Part shown: positions 49,402 through 50,781 of the stretch, one piece after another
Numbering within the stretch: position 1 is the first letter of the stretch
Layout of the letters: every line of letters starts with the position of its first letter
Source of the DNA: Alicyclobacillus sendaiensis NBRC 100866
GTDB taxonomy: Bacteria; Bacillota; Bacilli; Alicyclobacillales; Alicyclobacillaceae
Assembly: GCF_001552675.1 (NCBI RefSeq)
Contig: NZ_BCRQ01000011.1
Span: forward strand, 1 to 50,781
Direction: 5' to 3'
DNA length: 50,781 nt
Notes under the pieces: model-generated
The model's database searches: none
The model's input: the letters and a program-made list of their open reading frames with translations, nothing else
What the model was told of the DNA's origin: nothing
Translations under genes and position numbers: made by a program

Positions 49402-50265
49402 TCACGCGAACACGATGGTCTTGTTGCCGTGCACGATGACTTTGTCCTCCAGGTGCCACTTCACGGCGCGGCTCAGTACGGCTCGCTCCACCTGGCGACC
49501 TGCGATGCGCAGGTCGAGCGCCGTGAACCGGTGATCCACCCGCATTACGTCCTGTTCAATAATCGGGCCCTCGTCGAGTTCCTCGGTCACGTAGTGGGCC
49601 GTCGCGCCGATGAGCTTCACCCCGCGCTGATACGCCCGCTGGTACGGATTCCGCCCGATGAAGGCCGGCAAGAACGAGTGATGGATGTTGATGATGCGCT
49701 GCGGGTAGTGCTCGAGAAACGACGGGCTCAAAATTTGCATGTACCGCGCGAGGACAATCACGTCGATCTGACCGGCCATGAGGGCGAGCGCTTTCGCCTC
49801 GGCCTCCGGCTTGTTCTCCGGCGACACGGGAATGTGATGGTACGGAATACCGAGGCTTTCCACGAGGGGCCTCGCGTCCTCGTGATTCGAGATGACCATC
49901 TTGAGCTCCGCGTCGAGCAGGCCGTCCTGCCATTCCCACAAGAGCTCCTGCAGGCAGTGCAGTTCCCGAGAGACGAAGATGGCCATGCGCTTTTTCTTGC
50001 GCGCGGGATGATACCGCCAGCGCATCTGGTATTCCTCGGCCAACTTCGCAAAGTCGCGGCAGAGCGCCTCCTCGCGGTTGGGCAGATCTTCGAGTTCGAA
50101 CTCCACGCGCATGAAGAAGTCGCCGCCCCAGGGCGCCGTGGAGTGTTGTGCAGATTCGGCGATGTTGGCCCCGCACGAGGCGAGAAACTGCCCGATGGCG
50201 CCGACAATGCCGATTCGGTCCGGGCACGAAATGAGCAGGCGACCGCGATTTTCCCGAGATGTCAT
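49402..50265 (-). CDS. purU: Formyltetrahydrofolate deformylase
   Basis: Hydrolyses 10-formyl-tetrahydrofolate to formate and tetrahydrofolate, balancing one-carbon pools; 287 aa. N-terminal ACT domain (RLLISCPDRIGIVGAIGQFL), then the formyltransferase-like domain with PVSPENKPEAEA, IVLARYMQILSP, the catalytic NIHHSFLPAF, and GATAHYVTEELDEGPII with His and Asp. ATG 50265 follows GGAGG by 7 bases and overlaps the thioesterase stop by 4 bases, so the two are translated together. Confidence 0.95.
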   Translation of the reverse strand: MTSRENRGRLLISCPDRIGIVGAIGQFLASCGANIAESAQHSTAPWGGDFFMRVEFELEDLPNREEALCRDFAKLAEEYQMRWRYHPARKKKRMAIFVSRELHCLQELLWEWQDGLLDAELKMVISNHEDARPLVESLGIPYHHIPVSPENKPEAEAKALALMAGQIDVIVLARYMQILSPSFLEHYPQRIINIHHSFLPAFIGRNPYQRAYQRGVKLIGATAHYVTEELDEGPIIEQDVMRVDHRFTALDLRIAGRQVERAVLSRAVKWHLEDKVIVHGNKTIVFA

Positions 50266-50693
50266 CCTCTTGCCTCCAGCCCCTCCAAGCCAAGCTGTTT
50301 TTGCTTCTCCGCGCTGAGCACCATCATCTTGGCCGTCGACGACGCCTTCAGCTCGCCGTCCTCGTTTTCCACCGCGGCTTCCACGACCAAGAGCCGCGAC
50401 GAGACCTTGGTCGGTTTCGCCCAGACGCGAAGGCGTTCGCCGACGTGGACGGGCTTCTTGAACGAGATGTTGAGCTCGGCCGTGACCGTCACGAGCCCCA
50501 TGAAAAACGGCACGTAGGCGGACGCTTCGTCGAGCAGCGTGCACGTGATGCCGCCGTGCTGGACATTCGGCCAGCCGATGTGATGCTCCTGTGTCTGGAA
50601 GTGGCAAACCACGCCGTCTCCATCTCGCTCAAAGTGCATGTGGAGGCCGTGCGGGTTGTCCTTTCCGCAGGCGAAACAGTAGTCGAACCCCAT
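50262..50693 (-). CDS. PaaI-type hotdog thioesterase
   Basis: Acyl-CoA thioesterase-like protein, 143 aa. It begins with CFACGKDNPHGLHMHFE, a Cys-pair opening seen in one hotdog subgroup. The active-site segment is VQHGGITCTLLDEASAYVPFF (HGG with the helical Asp/Glu). FKKPVHVGERLRVWAK forms the next strand. ATG 50693 follows GGGAGGTG. First gene of a two-gene unit with purU; the metabolic link is not clear. The substrate is unknown. Confidence 0.88.
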   Translation of the reverse strand: MGFDYCFACGKDNPHGLHMHFERDGDGVVCHFQTQEHHIGWPNVQHGGITCTLLDEASAYVPFFMGLVTVTAELNISFKKPVHVGERLRVWAKPTKVSSRLLVVEAAVENEDGELKASSTAKMMVLSAEKQKQLGLEGLEARG

Positions 50694-50734
50694 GGTGCAC
50701 CTCCCGCATCTGTCTCTGTCAGACCACTTGTTCT

Positions 50735-50764
50735 ATTATGACAGCCGTTCCCGCCGGTGGGCAA
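50735..50764 (-). promoter_or_regulatory. Promoter of the thioesterase-purU unit
   Basis: On the minus strand: TTGCCC, 18 bases, CATAAT (five of six minus-10 matches), about 40 bases before the thioesterase start. Confidence 0.55.
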
Positions 50765-50781
50765 CCGCAGGCAGGAGAAGG

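Overview
The window comes from a GC-rich, endospore-forming Firmicute. It is very probably Alicyclobacillus acidocaldarius or a near relative. The squalene-hopene cyclase at 18230-20125 is 631 residues long and places its DVDD motif at residues 374-377, the numbering I recall for the A. acidocaldarius enzyme. A GerA-type germinant receptor operon shows spore formation. Ribosome binding sites are strong GGAGG types, and GTG or TTG starts are common.

Region by region. 1-4800: a carbohydrate ABC importer (binding lipoprotein and two permeases, no ATPase) with a secreted GH28 pectinase-like enzyme. 4860-12050: unlinked genes: a decayed multicopper oxidase, a small Gly/Tyr-rich membrane protein, an M3 oligopeptidase, an acyl-ACP-synthetase-like enzyme with a worn-out acyltransferase domain, a membrane acyltransferase and a small exporter. 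12446-23185: the centrepiece, an isoprenoid-to-hopanoid cluster, dxs, fni, hpnH, hpnG, hpnA, shc, hpnC, hpnD, hpnE. It covers the MEP entry step, IPP isomerisation, three-step squalene synthesis, cyclisation to hopene and side-chain extension, with tight or overlapping junctions from hpnH onward.

23309-30182: HtrA protease; a ger operon in the order A-C-D-B, in which gerB carries a one-base frameshift; then a VOC protein and phosphosulfolactate synthase on the opposite strand. 30501-43206: envelope genes: NlpC/P60 hydrolase, GT2, PBP2, an EmrA/EmrB-type efflux pair, a GalU-like nucleotidyltransferase, and a three-gene glycosyltransferase operon (YkcB-like GT39 with a huge Gly-rich loop, YkcC-like GT2, polytopic GT). 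43145-48867: sulfite and siroheme module. cysH, cysI, cobA-hemD and sirB run rightward; sirC and a frameshifted small gene run leftward. An 18-bp near-perfect inverted repeat brackets the cysH promoter. 48947-50693: a small Gly/Tyr-tailed protein, purU and a PaaI-type thioesterase.

I saw no tRNA, rRNA, CRISPR array, insertion sequence or prophage. The less expected features are the degenerate PlsC domain fused to the acyl-ACP synthetase, the frameshifts in gerB and in the gene before sirC, the cysH inverted repeat, the palindrome before the ger operon, and the repeat-built Gly-rich loop in the GT39 enzyme. None amounts to a wholly new system on sequence alone.
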